The notes: a model not told the origin generated them from the letters alone. DNA of 36,238 bases from Yersinia artesiana (GCF_902726545.1 NZ_CACVAD010000046.1:1-36238), one strand, 5' to 3'; counted from the stretch's first letter, positions 11,753-21,183 are shown. Numbers and translations are program-made.

Positions 11753-12631
11753 ATGAACGAGAAAGTCTTCACCCTACCTGTTGTTGAACAAATTTCACCT
11801 TATATCAGCCAGCGCCAGTTGGATGAGTTGCCAATCGTAGTGGTTTCCCATCCGAAGGTACGTGCCGCCGTCAGCTTGCAAGGTGCTCATTTATTGGCTT
11901 TCCAACCGAGTGGTGAACAACCGATTATCTGGTTGAGCAATAACACGCCATTTAAAAACGGTGTCGCTATTCGTGGTGGTGTGCCGATCTGTTGGCCTTG
12001 GTTTGGCCCATCAGCGCAACCTTCTCATGGGTTCGCTCGTTTACTGCCATGGACGCTCAGCGCCCATGATGAGAATGAGAATGGCGTTATCCTGACCTTC
12101 ACTCTGGAAGACAGCGAGGCCTCTCGTCAATTCTGGCCACACCCCTTCACTTTGATTGCCCGCTTCAAGCTGGGTGAAGAGTGTGAAATGGAATTAGAAT
12201 CACACGGTGATTACGAAGCAGTTGCAGCCTTGCATACCTACTTCCAGATTGGTGATATCAACCAGATTAAGATCAGTGGACTGGGCGAAAAGTACCTTGA
12301 TAAAGTGCTGAAAATTGCTGATGCAACGCAACAAGGTGACCTGGTATTCAACGGCCAGACTGACCGCATCTATACCCACCCTGAAGCCTACAGCCTGATA
12401 AAAGATGCCGCGCTGAAACGCACCATTGAAGTGCATCATCATCATCAAAGTGATGTGGTTGCCTGGAATCCAGGTGCTGAACTGTCCAGCAGCATGGTTG
12501 ATATGCCAAATGATGGCTATAAAACAATGGTTTGTGTAGAAACTGCGCGGGTGAATAAACCGTTGGTTGCCAAACAAGATTCCCCTGCACGTCTGGCCAT
12601 GACCATTCGTAGTCGCAAGAATGCCCAATAA
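11753..12631 (+). CDS. yeaD: Glucose-6-phosphate 1-epimerase YeaD
   Basis: A 292-residue cytosolic D-hexose-6-phosphate mutarotase of the aldose-1-epimerase superfamily, interconverting alpha and beta glucose 6-phosphate. The conserved segments AIRGGVPICWPWFGP and HGFARLLPW carry substrate contacts, and the C-terminal FVCVETA-like stretch (TMVCVETARV) carries the catalytic Glu expected in the family. It follows gapA, as in E. coli. The yeaE gene that lies next in E. coli is missing, so yeaD is convergent directly with mipA and shares a hairpin terminator with it. Confidence 0.94.
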   Translation: MNEKVFTLPVVEQISPYISQRQLDELPIVVVSHPKVRAAVSLQGAHLLAFQPSGEQPIIWLSNNTPFKNGVAIRGGVPICWPWFGPSAQPSHGFARLLPWTLSAHDENENGVILTFTLEDSEASRQFWPHPFTLIARFKLGEECEMELESHGDYEAVAALHTYFQIGDINQIKISGLGEKYLDKVLKIADATQQGDLVFNGQTDRIYTHPEAYSLIKDAALKRTIEVHHHHQSDVVAWNPGAELSSSMVDMPNDGYKTMVCVETARVNKPLVAKQDSPARLAMTIRSRKNAQ

Positions 12632-12650
12632 CGGCTGAACTGCAGATACA

Positions 12651-12677
12651 AAAATGGGGCACAAAGCCCCATTTTTT
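12651..12677. terminator. Bidirectional terminator between yeaD and mipA
   Basis: AAAATGGGGC/GCCCCATTTT stem with a 5-base loop. It has a T-run on the plus strand and the A-run before the stem makes a T-run on the minus strand, so it can serve both convergent genes. Confidence 0.88.
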
Positions 12678-12703
12678 ATTGTTCGGATATGGTGCGTGAT
12701 AAA

Positions 12704-13474
12704 TTAGCGGAAGGTATATGTAACCCCAGTCCACAATACACCTGTCCAGGATGCGTCAACCATTGGGCTATTCTTAATTTCATTTGCCAGGTGAATATAA
12801 CGACCAGTAAAGAAAGCATTCCAGTTTGGATTGATATTGTAGTTTGCCGACAATTCCAGATACGGTGACCAGCTATCATTAGGGCTGTACTGAGCCAGGC
12901 CACTACGGGCAGATTCCCCGCCGCTTACACCGTAGTAATAACTGTTCTGATCTTCACTGTTCCAGGCAACACCAACGCCCGGTGTCAGCGTCCAGCTATC
13001 CACACTGAAACGATAGAGATAAGCCAGATCGCCGATAAAGCCGCCACTGTTATCCAGCACGTCACCAGAGAACATGGCGCGTAAAGTCCCCCAATCCTCA
13101 ATATGGGAATAAGACATCCCTGCCATCATGGTGCTGCGGCGTTTGTCCAACTGCTTCATCTGCTGGTCGTCACTGTCGCCCGGCGTAAAATGCAGTGGTA
13201 AATAATAGGCATCAATCGATAAACGGTTGGTGTCATCTTTCCACAAGTAATAACCGGCAGCCAATGTGCGGAAATAGAAATTATCACTTTCATAAGAAAT
13301 GACTGGCACTGGATAAACACGGTCATTCTTACCGCGATATGGGTCAGGACTAACTAATGCTGAGGCCCCCAGAGACCATGTTCCGGCCATCGCAGTTGGC
13401 ATGCAAACCGCAGTCGCAACAGCCAATGCCGCCAATGTTTTGAGTTGCTTTGTTTTTATGTCATGTTTTTTCAC
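12704..13474 (-). CDS. mipA: MltA-interacting outer-membrane protein MipA
   Basis: A 256-residue outer-membrane protein of the MipA/OmpV family, described in E. coli as a scaffold joining the lytic transglycosylase MltA and PBP1B. A signal peptide spans about residues 1-30, ending AMA before GTWSLGAS. The mature chain has alternating beta-strand patterns and the family signatures YPVPVISYE, KSTMMAG-like RRSTMMAGMSYSH and SARSGL-YSPNDSWSPYLELS. It ends in a terminal aromatic-Arg (TYTFR) rather than the bare Phe common in porins. Transcribed toward yeaD. Confidence 0.93.
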   Translation of the reverse strand: MKKHDIKTKQLKTLAALAVATAVCMPTAMAGTWSLGASALVSPDPYRGKNDRVYPVPVISYESDNFYFRTLAAGYYLWKDDTNRLSIDAYYLPLHFTPGDSDDQQMKQLDKRRSTMMAGMSYSHIEDWGTLRAMFSGDVLDNSGGFIGDLAYLYRFSVDSWTLTPGVGVAWNSEDQNSYYYGVSGGESARSGLAQYSPNDSWSPYLELSANYNINPNWNAFFTGRYIHLANEIKNSPMVDASWTGVLWTGVTYTFR

Positions 13475-13896
13475 GGAAAAATCCCTTTGGTAACAAAATC
13501 GTTAGTTAACCTAGTGTAAATCAATTGCTTGCCCGTGGCGAAATCTTTACACACTCTCAGCCAATATCAATATTTTCTGTTCAATTTCTCGCCGCAATAA
13601 AACAAGTTAACAACCTAAAAATTTACGCAGATTTGATTACAATAAAATAACAAGATATTCAAATAGATAATCTCAATTAATCATATATAAAACACTGCTA
13701 ATGAAATAAAAAATAGATTTAATTACCGAATAATGGTTATTTATTGTACTGGGAGTGGCAAATCTGTGGTTAATGTCAACTTGACCTTTATGAGAGACGC
13801 GACCATAACAATAAGGTAGTAGTTTCAAAATTTTAACCCAATAAAGCGCTACTATTATTTTATGTTCCCAACCATTCAAACAGGACGGGCATCGCT
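13475..13896. other. 422-bp AT-rich region between mipA and yeaG
   Basis: Divergent regulatory space with no convincing reading frame. The part nearest yeaG holds a promoter candidate (13781-13809) and the AGGACGGG ribosome-binding site ahead of ATG 13897. I looked for a sigma-54 motif, since yeaG is known as RpoN-linked in E. coli, and did not find a good TGGCAC-N5-TTGC. Confidence 0.6.
13781..13809 (+). promoter_or_regulatory. Candidate promoter of yeaG-yeaH
   Basis: TTGACC, 17 bases, CATAAC, ending 88 bp before the yeaG start. A second weak -10-like CTACTATT lies closer to the gene. Both are inferred from motif match only. Confidence 0.4.
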
Positions 13897-15831
13897 ATGA
13901 ACATATTTGATCACTACCGCCAACGCTATGAGGCTGCCAAGGACGAAGAGTTCACATTGCAGGAGTTCCTCACCATCTGCCAGCAAGATCGCAGTGCGTA
14001 TGCCAATGCGGCTGAACGTCTGCTGATGGCGATTGGTGAACCTGTCATGGTTGATACCGCACTCGAATCCCGTATGTCTCGGCTGTTCTCCAACCGAGTT
14101 ATCGCCCGCTACCCTGCCTTTGAAGAGTTCTATGGAATGGAAGAAGCCATAGAGCAGATCGTTTCTTACCTTAAACATGCTGCTCAAGGGTTAGAAGAGA
14201 AGAAACAGATCCTGTATTTGCTCGGCCCGGTGGGTGGGGGTAAATCATCACTGGCTGAACGTTTGAAAGCACTGATGCAACGGGTACCTATCTATATTTT
14301 AAGTGCTAATGGTGAGCGCAGCCCGGTCAATGACCACCCATTGTGCTTATTCAACCCGCAGGAAGATGCGGCGATTTTAGCCAAAGAATACAATGTTCCC
14401 AGCCGTTATCTCGGCACAATTATGTCGCCGTGGGCGGCCAAGCGCCTGCATGAATTTGGCGGCGATATCACTAAATTTAAAGTCATCAAAGTCTGGCCTT
14501 CTATTCTTGAGCAAATTGCGATTGCGAAAACTGAGCCAGGTGATGAAAACAATCAGGATATTTCTGCCCTGGTGGGTAAGGTTGATATCCGCAAACTGGA
14601 AAACCATGCCCAAAACGACCCTGATGCTTATGGCTATTCCGGGGCCTTGTGCCGCGCGAACCAAGGGATTATGGAGTTCGTCGAGATGTTTAAAGCGCCG
14701 ATTAAGGTGCTGCATCCATTGCTGACTGCCACTCAGGAGGGGAACTATAACGGCACTGAGGGGATCTCTGCCCTGCCATTCAGCGGCATTATTCTCGCGC
14801 ACTCTAACGAATCAGAATGGGTGACGTTCCGTAACAACAAAAACAATGAAGCCTTCCTTGACCGCGTATATATCGTCAAAGTGCCTTATTGCTTGCGAGT
14901 GTCCGAAGAGATCAAGATCTACGACAAGCTGTTGAACCACAGTGAATTGGCCCATGCACCATGCGCTCCGGGCACCTTGGAAACGCTGGCACGTTTCTCC
15001 ATCCTTTCAAGGATGAAAGAACCGGAAAACTCCAGCATTTACTCCAAAATGCGGGTGTATGACGGTGAAAGCCTGAAAGATACTGACCCGAAAGCCAAGT
15101 CTTATCAGGAGTATCGCGACTATGCCGGGGTTGACGAAGGGATGAACGGCCTTTCGACCCGTTTTGCCTTTAAAATCCTGTCACGGGTGTTTAACTTTGA
15201 TCACGCCGAAGTGGCGGCCAACCCGGTACACCTCTTTTATGTACTGGAACAACAGATTGAACGCGAGCAATTCCAGCAGGATGTCGCGGAGAAATATCTC
15301 GAACACCTGAAAGGTTATTTGATCCCGAAATATGCCGAATTTATCGGCAAAGAGATCCAAACTGCCTATCTGGAATCCTACTCAGAGTACGGTCAGAATA
15401 TTTTCGACCGCTATGTTATTTACGCTGATTTCTGGATTCAGGATCAAGAGTACCGCGATCCCGATACCGGACAACTGTTTGACCGTGAATCACTGAATGC
15501 TGAACTGGAGAAAATTGAGAAACCTGCGGGTATCAGCAACCCGAAAGACTTCCGTAATGAAATCGTCAACTTTGTGTTGCGCGCCAGAGCCAATAACAAT
15601 GGCCGCAATCCAAATTGGACCAGCTATGAGAAGTTGCGCACGGTGATTGAGAAGAAAATGTTCTCTAACACTGAAGAGTTATTGCCGGTTATCTCCTTTA
15701 ACGCCAAGACCTCAACGGATGAGCAGAAAAAGCATGATGATTTTGTCGATCGGATGATGGAGAAAGGTTATACCCGTAAGCAGGTTCGTTTACTGTGTGA
15801 ATGGTATCTGCGGGTAAGAAAATCATCATAA
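13897..15831 (+). CDS. yeaG: PrkA-family serine protein kinase YeaG
   Basis: A 644-residue PrkA-like protein, the same length as E. coli YeaG, a starvation and stationary-phase kinase. The N-terminal AAA-type region has a Walker A motif at about residues 110-118 (GPVGGGKSS), followed by the PrkA C-terminal domain. No signal peptide or membrane segment is seen. It is followed after 111 bp by yeaH; the pair is conserved across enterobacteria, and YeaH is thought to act with the kinase. The start ATG 13897 has a good AGGACGGG ribosome-binding site. Confidence 0.96.
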   Translation: MNIFDHYRQRYEAAKDEEFTLQEFLTICQQDRSAYANAAERLLMAIGEPVMVDTALESRMSRLFSNRVIARYPAFEEFYGMEEAIEQIVSYLKHAAQGLEEKKQILYLLGPVGGGKSSLAERLKALMQRVPIYILSANGERSPVNDHPLCLFNPQEDAAILAKEYNVPSRYLGTIMSPWAAKRLHEFGGDITKFKVIKVWPSILEQIAIAKTEPGDENNQDISALVGKVDIRKLENHAQNDPDAYGYSGALCRANQGIMEFVEMFKAPIKVLHPLLTATQEGNYNGTEGISALPFSGIILAHSNESEWVTFRNNKNNEAFLDRVYIVKVPYCLRVSEEIKIYDKLLNHSELAHAPCAPGTLETLARFSILSRMKEPENSSIYSKMRVYDGESLKDTDPKAKSYQEYRDYAGVDEGMNGLSTRFAFKILSRVFNFDHAEVAANPVHLFYVLEQQIEREQFQQDVAEKYLEHLKGYLIPKYAEFIGKEIQTAYLESYSEYGQNIFDRYVIYADFWIQDQEYRDPDTGQLFDRESLNAELEKIEKPAGISNPKDFRNEIVNFVLRARANNNGRNPNWTSYEKLRTVIEKKMFSNTEELLPVISFNAKTSTDEQKKHDDFVDRMMEKGYTRKQVRLLCEWYLRVRKSS

Positions 15832-15942
15832 CCTGTTATCGAACCACCCTAATATTACAGGTACAGCTTTCGCGTTGTGGCTGTGTTGCCAGCCAGCACA
15901 GCCACAGTGTGGAAGATGCAGGGAATAGAGGCAGGGGGAGTT

Positions 15943-17220
15943 ATGGGCTACTTTATTGACAGACGACTTAACGGCAAGAATAAAAGCATGGTCAATCGCC
16001 AGCGCTTTTTGCGCCGCTATAAGTCGCAAATTAAACAATCGATTTCTGATGCCATCAATAAAAGGTCGGTAACTGACATTGAGAGTGGCGAGTCAGTGTC
16101 GATTCCCATTGACGACATCAATGAGCCAATGTTCCATCAGGGCCGTGGCGGGCTACGCCATCGGGTGCACCCCGGTAATGATCATTTTGTCACTAATGAC
16201 CGCGTAGAGCGCCCGCAAGGTGGTGGTGGCGGTAGCGGTAGCGGTCAGGGGAATGCCGGTCAGGACGGTGAAGGCGAGGATGAGTTTGTTTTTCAGATTT
16301 CCAAAGACGAATATCTCGATTTGTTGTTTGAAGACTTGGCGCTGCCTAACCTGAAGAAAAATCAGTATAAACAGTTAACCGAATTTAAAACCCATCGCGC
16401 GGGTTATACCTCCAATGGGGTTCCAGCCAATATCAGTGTGGTGCGTTCGCTGCAAAACTCACTGGCCCGCCGCACGGCCATGACGGCCAGTAAACGCCGC
16501 GAACTACGCGAATTGGAAGAAACACTTAAAGCATTGGAAAGCTCGGAACCGGCGCAATTACTGGAAGAAGAGCGGGTACGTAAAGCCATTGCCGAGTTGA
16601 AACAAAAAATCGCCCGGGTACCTTTTATTGATACCTTCGATTTACGCTATAAAAACTATGAACGGCGTCCTGAACCATCAAGTCAGGCGGTGATGTTTTG
16701 CTTGATGGATGTGTCTGGCTCCATGGATCAGGCCACCAAAGACATGGCAAAACGGTTTTATATTCTGTTGTATCTGTTCCTGAGCCGGACTTATAAAAAT
16801 GTGGATGTGGTGTATATCCGCCACCACACCCAAGCGAAAGAAGTTGATGAGCAAGAGTTTTTCTATTCGCAAGAAACCGGTGGGACCATTGTTTCCAGTG
16901 CGCTGAAACTGATGGACGAAGTGGTGCAAGAGCGCTATGACCCGGCGCAATGGAATATCTATGCGGCGCAAGCCTCGGATGGCGATAACTGGGCTGATGA
17001 TTCTCCTTTGTGTCATGAATTGCTGGCGAGAAAAATTCTTCCCGTGGTGCGTTACTACAGCTATATCGAGATAACCCGCCGTGCCCATCAAACGCTGTGG
17101 CGGGAATATGAAGACTTACAGGCAAAATATGAGAACTTTGCCATGCAACATATTCGGGAACCCGAAGATATCTATCCGGTATTCCGTGAGTTGTTCCATA
17201 GGCAGACTGTTGATAATTAA
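15943..17220 (+). CDS. yeaH: YeaH, DUF444 / von Willebrand A-like protein
   Basis: A 425-residue cytosolic protein of the DUF444 family, partner of the YeaG kinase in stress adaptation; its biochemical role is not settled. The N-terminal [22 protein letters not shown] is the family signature, a Gly/Ser-rich linker ([11 protein letters not shown]) follows, and a MIDAS-like metal motif [11 protein letters not shown] marks the vWA-type fold. The frame is open to a GTG at 15877, but the extra 22 residues are unlike the family. ATG 15943 follows AGGGGGAG and gives the conserved start [11 protein letters not shown]. Confidence 0.95.
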   Translation: MGYFIDRRLNGKNKSMVNRQRFLRRYKSQIKQSISDAINKRSVTDIESGESVSIPIDDINEPMFHQGRGGLRHRVHPGNDHFVTNDRVERPQGGGGGSGSGQGNAGQDGEGEDEFVFQISKDEYLDLLFEDLALPNLKKNQYKQLTEFKTHRAGYTSNGVPANISVVRSLQNSLARRTAMTASKRRELRELEETLKALESSEPAQLLEEERVRKAIAELKQKIARVPFIDTFDLRYKNYERRPEPSSQAVMFCLMDVSGSMDQATKDMAKRFYILLYLFLSRTYKNVDVVYIRHHTQAKEVDEQEFFYSQETGGTIVSSALKLMDEVVQERYDPAQWNIYAAQASDGDNWADDSPLCHELLARKILPVVRYYSYIEITRRAHQTLWREYEDLQAKYENFAMQHIREPEDIYPVFRELFHRQTVDN

Positions 17221-17230
17221 CTTCCAAACT

Positions 17231-17275
17231 AGCCGGTGATCTTTTTCTGTCACAGAAATGGCTTTCCGGCTTTTT
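17231..17275 (+). terminator. Terminator after yeaH
   Basis: Outer stem AGCCGG/CCGGCT encloses an inner TTTCTGT/ACAGAAA hairpin and is followed by five T residues. The branched shape is unusual but the placement 10 bp after the stop fits a terminator. Confidence 0.65.
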
Positions 17276-17321
17276 AATGCGCTAAAATTTCCACTCCCTG
17301 TTTAATTCCCAGAGCTACCCA

Positions 17322-18371
17322 ATGAAATGGCATGATGGACTGCGACAACCCGGTGTATTGGCGGCATTAACTGCCGCAGTGCTGTTTGGCGCAGGAACTC
17401 CGCTGGCAAAACAGTTACTGAATACGGTTAGCCCGTGGTTACTGGCCGGCTTGCTGTATTTGGGATCGGGGATAGGTTTGGCGCTGTATCGATTGATAAC
17501 CCGCCCGGCTGCCGTCAGCCTACCGCGTAATGAGTTATGGTGGTTTATCGGCGCGATTACCGCCGGTGGGATCATTGCGCCAGTATTACTGATGATAGGC
17601 CTTACCGGTATGCCCGCATCGGGAGCCTCACTGCTACTCAATGCCGAAGGAGTATTCACTGCCCTGCTCGCCTGGTTTGCTTTCAAAGAGAATTTTGACC
17701 GCCGCATTGCCTTGGGCATGGTGGTGATTGTGGCGGGTGCCGCTATTCTGAGCTGGCCGGGAGAAGCTCGCTTTGCCGGATTGTGGCCGACGCTGGCTAT
17801 TCTGGGTGCCTGTTTTGCGTGGGGAATTGATAACAATCTGACCCGTAAAGTTTCGCTGACGGACGCCACCTGGATTGCTGCGGTCAAAGGATTGGTCGCG
17901 GGTCTGGTGAATCTCGCATTGGCATTTTCCCTCGGCGCAACCTTGCCGCCGCTACCCAATCTGGCTGGTGCCCTGCTGGTGGGGTTCTTTGCCTATGGCG
18001 TGAGCCTGGCGCTGTTTGTGATTGGTTTGCGCCACCTTGGTACCGCCCGAACCGGTGCTTACTTCTCTATCGCACCATTCTTAGGCGCGGCGCTGGCAGT
18101 GGCTATGGGTGATGCTATAACAATCCCTTTGATCGTGGCTGGGTTATTAATGGCAATAGGGATTTGGTTGCATCTGACTGAACAGCATGAGCATCAGCAC
18201 CACCATGAGGGCTTACTGCACGAGCACGAACATCTGCATGACGAACACCACCAGCATTCACATGACTTCCCCGTCAATGCCGATATCCCCCATAAACACC
18301 CTCATCAGCACCAGCCGATGGAGCACTCTCATCCCCATTTTCCTGACTCACACCATCGCCACAAACATTAA
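17322..18371 (+). CDS. EamA/DMT-family permease with histidine-rich tail
   Basis: A 349-residue inner-membrane protein. Roughly residues 1-288 form two EamA repeats with about ten hydrophobic helices (for example AALTAAVLFGAGTPLAKQLL at the start and GLLMAIGIWLHL at the end). The last ~63 residues are hydrophilic and contain 24 histidines in HEH, HHH and HQH clusters. Drug/metabolite transporters usually end after the tenth helix, so the tail is an addition. Such tails bind Ni, Co or Zn in other transporters, so a metal role is a reasonable inference, but the substrate is unknown. It lies alone after yeaH, with only a weak ribosome-binding site before ATG 17322. Confidence 0.88.
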   Translation: MKWHDGLRQPGVLAALTAAVLFGAGTPLAKQLLNTVSPWLLAGLLYLGSGIGLALYRLITRPAAVSLPRNELWWFIGAITAGGIIAPVLLMIGLTGMPASGASLLLNAEGVFTALLAWFAFKENFDRRIALGMVVIVAGAAILSWPGEARFAGLWPTLAILGACFAWGIDNNLTRKVSLTDATWIAAVKGLVAGLVNLALAFSLGATLPPLPNLAGALLVGFFAYGVSLALFVIGLRHLGTARTGAYFSIAPFLGAALAVAMGDAITIPLIVAGLLMAIGIWLHLTEQHEHQHHHEGLLHEHEHLHDEHHQHSHDFPVNADIPHKHPHQHQPMEHSHPHFPDSHHRHKH

Positions 18372-18531
18372 AGCGCCATAAACCACCAGTTTATTGGTTA
18401 TTAACTATAATAAATGCCAGTTTCAAATTAACAAACAGTATAATTAGCCAATTAAAATCATTGGTTTATCCGCCCAAATAAATCATTTATGATAATAAAA
18501 TTCTTGGGTTTATTGTGTTCCAGAGGGAACT

Positions 18532-18972
18532 GTGCGCCCCTTACTTTTACTGATACTTTGGCTGGCGTGTATCGCCCCATCACAGGCAGTTTATAACCCC
18601 AAAGAATATAATATTTGGCATATTCAAGGCGGCGTTTTATACGGAGCCACCCAAACAGAAGATGAGGAACCGGTACTCATTAGTATTGCTGGCCCCACAA
18701 CCGATTGGGCAAATATGGTGATTTCATTAATAGGCAATGAGCCCTGTGATAATAAGAAAACGACCACGGAGTTTGCCTTCAATAATGATATGTTCACCGT
18801 CGAGTATAGCTGCCTGACAACCACTGATCACACCGTGATAAGTTACACTCTGCATGATGCTGCCAAGGTCAATAAACTCTATAACCAACTGAAATCAGGC
18901 TTTACCGTTACACTCGATAAACGGATTAAAGTTTGGGCGGCCAATATTGGCACCCCCATCAACAGTGACTAA
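18532..18972 (+). CDS. Small secreted protein of unknown function
   Basis: A 146-residue protein I do not recognise. It begins at GTG 18532, 5 bases after an AGAGGGA ribosome-binding site. The N-terminus MRPLLLLILWLACIAPSQA is a signal peptide with probable cleavage after SQA, before VYNPKEY. The mature protein has only two cysteines (NEPCDNK and EYSCLTT), which could form one periplasmic disulfide, and no membrane segment. It is tail-to-tail with the LysR gene, 11 bp apart. The composition is like its neighbours, so there is no sign of recent transfer. Confidence 0.75.
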   Translation: MRPLLLLILWLACIAPSQAVYNPKEYNIWHIQGGVLYGATQTEDEEPVLISIAGPTTDWANMVISLIGNEPCDNKKTTTEFAFNNDMFTVEYSCLTTTDHTVISYTLHDAAKVNKLYNQLKSGFTVTLDKRIKVWAANIGTPINSD

Positions 18973-18983
18973 CGCAATAGCAG

Positions 18984-19889
18984 TTATTGATCATCGAGCT
19001 GACTAAAACGCAACGTCAAATAATCGAGTACACTGCGCACTGAAGGTAATAAACCACGCCGTGAAGGGAAAACGGCATGAATAATTTCATGGCGCAGTGA
19101 CCACTGCGGTAGCAGGCGAATTAAATCACCCGCGGCTAATTGTTCTGCCACCATCATCACAGGCAACTGCACCACCCCGACACCGCTTAAAGCCGCGCTG
19201 CGTAATGTGGTCATATCAGCGGTCACCAGTCGCGGTTGATGATAGACCGCCGCATGCGCCCCTTCAGGCTCATTTAAATGCCAGATAAACTCCTGTTGAG
19301 GCTGCCCCAGTCCCAGGCTAGGCCAGCCAGTCAAATCAGCCGGTACTTTCACCTCCCCAAGGCGGGCAATCAATTCAGGGCTGGCCACCAGACACTGACA
19401 GCGGTTACCCAAAACCTTCAACACCAGATCACTGTCTTGCAGCGGCGGTGGTCGAACCCGAATCGCAATATCTATGGCTTCAGCAACCGGATCTACCTGC
19501 CGATTGGTCGATTCGAGATGCAGCGTCACCAGAGGGCAACTGACCATGAAATCTGCCAACATGTCACTGACCGTCTCTTGCAATAGTGCCACTGGGCAGG
19601 TGATGCGCACCACGCCGCGCGGTTCTGCTCGCGTTAACTCTATCGCTTCCTGTGCCGCTTTGGCTTCTTCCAGCATCGCTTTGCAATGTTCGTAATAGGT
19701 GCGCCCAACATCCGTCACCGCAAAGCGCCGGGTTGAGCGCTGAATTAATCGCACCCCCAGCCGCTCTTCCAATAACGCTAACCGCCGACTCAGTTTTGAT
19801 TTGGGTAACCCTAATACTCTGGCGGCAGCACTGAATCCGCCGTGCTCGACCACCTCTGCGTAATAATAGAGATCGTTAAGGTCCTGCAT
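18984..19889 (-). CDS. LysR-family transcriptional regulator
   Basis: A 301-residue LysR regulator. The N-terminal winged helix-turn-helix reads MQDLNDLYYYAEVVEHGGFS, then AAARVLGLPKSKLSRRLALL, and is followed by a periplasmic-binding-protein-like effector domain. It is divergent from the pirin gene across a 168-bp gap, the usual layout in which a LysR protein controls the neighbour and itself. A symmetric site lies 27 bp upstream of its start (19916-19931). The ribosome-binding site GAGGCGGGG precedes the ATG. The effector is unknown; the sequence is closest in feel to the YhaJ/DmlR-like group, but I do not assign a symbol. Confidence 0.9.
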   Translation of the reverse strand: MQDLNDLYYYAEVVEHGGFSAAARVLGLPKSKLSRRLALLEERLGVRLIQRSTRRFAVTDVGRTYYEHCKAMLEEAKAAQEAIELTRAEPRGVVRITCPVALLQETVSDMLADFMVSCPLVTLHLESTNRQVDPVAEAIDIAIRVRPPPLQDSDLVLKVLGNRCQCLVASPELIARLGEVKVPADLTGWPSLGLGQPQQEFIWHLNEPEGAHAAVYHQPRLVTADMTTLRSAALSGVGVVQLPVMMVAEQLAAGDLIRLLPQWSLRHEIIHAVFPSRRGLLPSVRSVLDYLTLRFSQLDDQ

Positions 19890-19915
19890 ACCCCGCCTCT
19901 CAGTTGCTTATTATT

Positions 19916-19931
19916 GTTCTAATAATAGAAC
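19916..19931. promoter_or_regulatory. Candidate LysR operator
   Basis: Symmetric GTTCTA-ATAA-TAGAAC in the LysR/pirin divergent region. It contains T-N12-A spacing close to the LysR T-N11-A rule. Assignment to this regulator is inferred from position. Confidence 0.45.
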
Positions 19932-20057
19932 ACTGATAATCAATTTTGCTATCTACTGCCGAAATTATCCTGAATATATACTTTATCCAACTTGTGGTCA
20001 GGCGGATTGAATAGTCTGGCTGCTATACCTTATTAAGGCTGTTGTAAGGAGAATACG

Positions 20058-20930
20058 ATGAAAAAAGTTCAAGGTATTTATCGTGCGCCGCGCCAACATT
20101 GGGTGGGTGATGGTTTCCCGGTTCGCTCACTGTTTTCATACCAGAGCCATGGCAAACAACTCAGCCCGTTCCTGCTGCTGGATTACGCCGGGCCAATGGA
20201 TTTCACCCCGACTCAACATCGTCGCGGTGTCGGGCAACATCCACATCGTGGATTTGAAACAGTGACCATCGTGTACGACGGTGAAGTTGAGCACCGCGAC
20301 TCTACCGGTAAAGGTGGGGTTATTGGCCCCGGCGATGTGCAGTGGATGACCGCGGGTGGCGGTATTCTGCATGAGGAATTCCATTCCGATGCCTTCGCGA
20401 AACGTGGCGGGGCTTTTGAAATGGTGCAATTGTGGGTCAATTTACCGGCAAAAGATAAAATGGCCGCACCGGGTTATCAGGCAATTAGCAGTGAAACCAT
20501 TCCTCAGGTCGCATTACTTGATGGTGCGGGTAGCCTGCGTGTTATTGCCGGTGATTATGCGGGTAAAAATGGCCCAGCCAATACTTTCTCGCCGTTGAAT
20601 GTCTGGGATATCCGGCTAAATCAAGGGAAAATCACCGAGTTCTCCCTGCCTGATGGCTGGAACACGGCACTGATTGTATTGCGCGGCACAGTGCAGGTTA
20701 ATGGTGATGCCATTGCCCGCGATGCAGAAATGGTGTTGTTGGACTCTGCCGGCAGCCATGTCACGATTGAAGCTAATAATGACGCCGTGCTGTTATTACT
20801 CAGTGGTGAACCAATTGATGAGCCCATTATTGGTTACGGGCCATTTGTGATGAACTCGCAGGAGCAAATAGCCGAAGCTATCGCTGATTTTAATAGTGGC
20901 CGCTTTGGTTCGATGGACAATCACGCATAA
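20058..20930 (+). CDS. Pirin family protein
   Basis: A 290-residue bicupin of the pirin family. The N-terminal cupin carries the four metal ligands: His61 and His63 (GQHPHRGFET), His105 and Glu107 (ILHEEFHS). Bacterial pirins bind Fe(II); some cleave quercetin and one in Serratia modulates pyruvate dehydrogenase, so the role here cannot be fixed. It is longer than E. coli YhaK and YhhW (about 230 residues) and looks like the full-length pirin type. A strong AAGGAG precedes ATG 20058. A strong hairpin lies after the stop, and the divergent LysR gene probably controls it. Confidence 0.92.
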   Translation: MKKVQGIYRAPRQHWVGDGFPVRSLFSYQSHGKQLSPFLLLDYAGPMDFTPTQHRRGVGQHPHRGFETVTIVYDGEVEHRDSTGKGGVIGPGDVQWMTAGGGILHEEFHSDAFAKRGGAFEMVQLWVNLPAKDKMAAPGYQAISSETIPQVALLDGAGSLRVIAGDYAGKNGPANTFSPLNVWDIRLNQGKITEFSLPDGWNTALIVLRGTVQVNGDAIARDAEMVLLDSAGSHVTIEANNDAVLLLLSGEPIDEPIIGYGPFVMNSQEQIAEAIADFNSGRFGSMDNHA

Positions 20931-20944
20931 CCGCTGAACGACCC

Positions 20945-20979
20945 GCCATTACCTGATATCAATATTGTCAGGTAATGGC
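20945..20979 (+). terminator. Hairpin after the pirin gene
   Basis: Perfect 12-bp stem GCCATTACCTGA/TCAGGTAATGGC with an 11-base loop, 14 bp after the stop. Only a weak T-rich tail (ATTTAGCTTG) follows, so it may protect the mRNA end rather than terminate efficiently. Confidence 0.6.
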
Positions 20980-21155
20980 ATTTAGCTTGTCATCAAACCA
21001 GGATATCAAGCAGCCCAATAATTACCGCAAATCCCCTCTTTCCCTCCCCGATTATCGACTAAACTTAGTGTTATATTCCGCACAAAAAATAGCATCGGTA
21101 TAAATAAGACGGCGGTATTTTTTTGTATATTGCGCTTTAATTCACATTTGAATAT

Positions 21156-21183
21156 TTGTCATTAATCTTATTCTATTTATAAA
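21156..21183 (+). promoter_or_regulatory. Candidate promoter of the GGDEF-EAL gene
   Basis: TTGTCA, 16 bases, TATAAA, in an AT-rich stretch 93 bp before ATG 21276. The remainder of the 20980-21275 gap holds nothing gene-like. Confidence 0.5.

Noticed and set aside
13740-13896. Sigma-54 promoter for yeaG
   Set aside because: Only a partial GTGGCAAATCTGTGG was seen; the -12 element is not at the required distance.
16625-17227. 200-residue minus-strand frame opposite yeaH, and a similar 214-residue one opposite the DMT permease
   Set aside because: Both lie antisense to clear genes and have shadow-type composition (rich in Pro, Ser, His or Ala).
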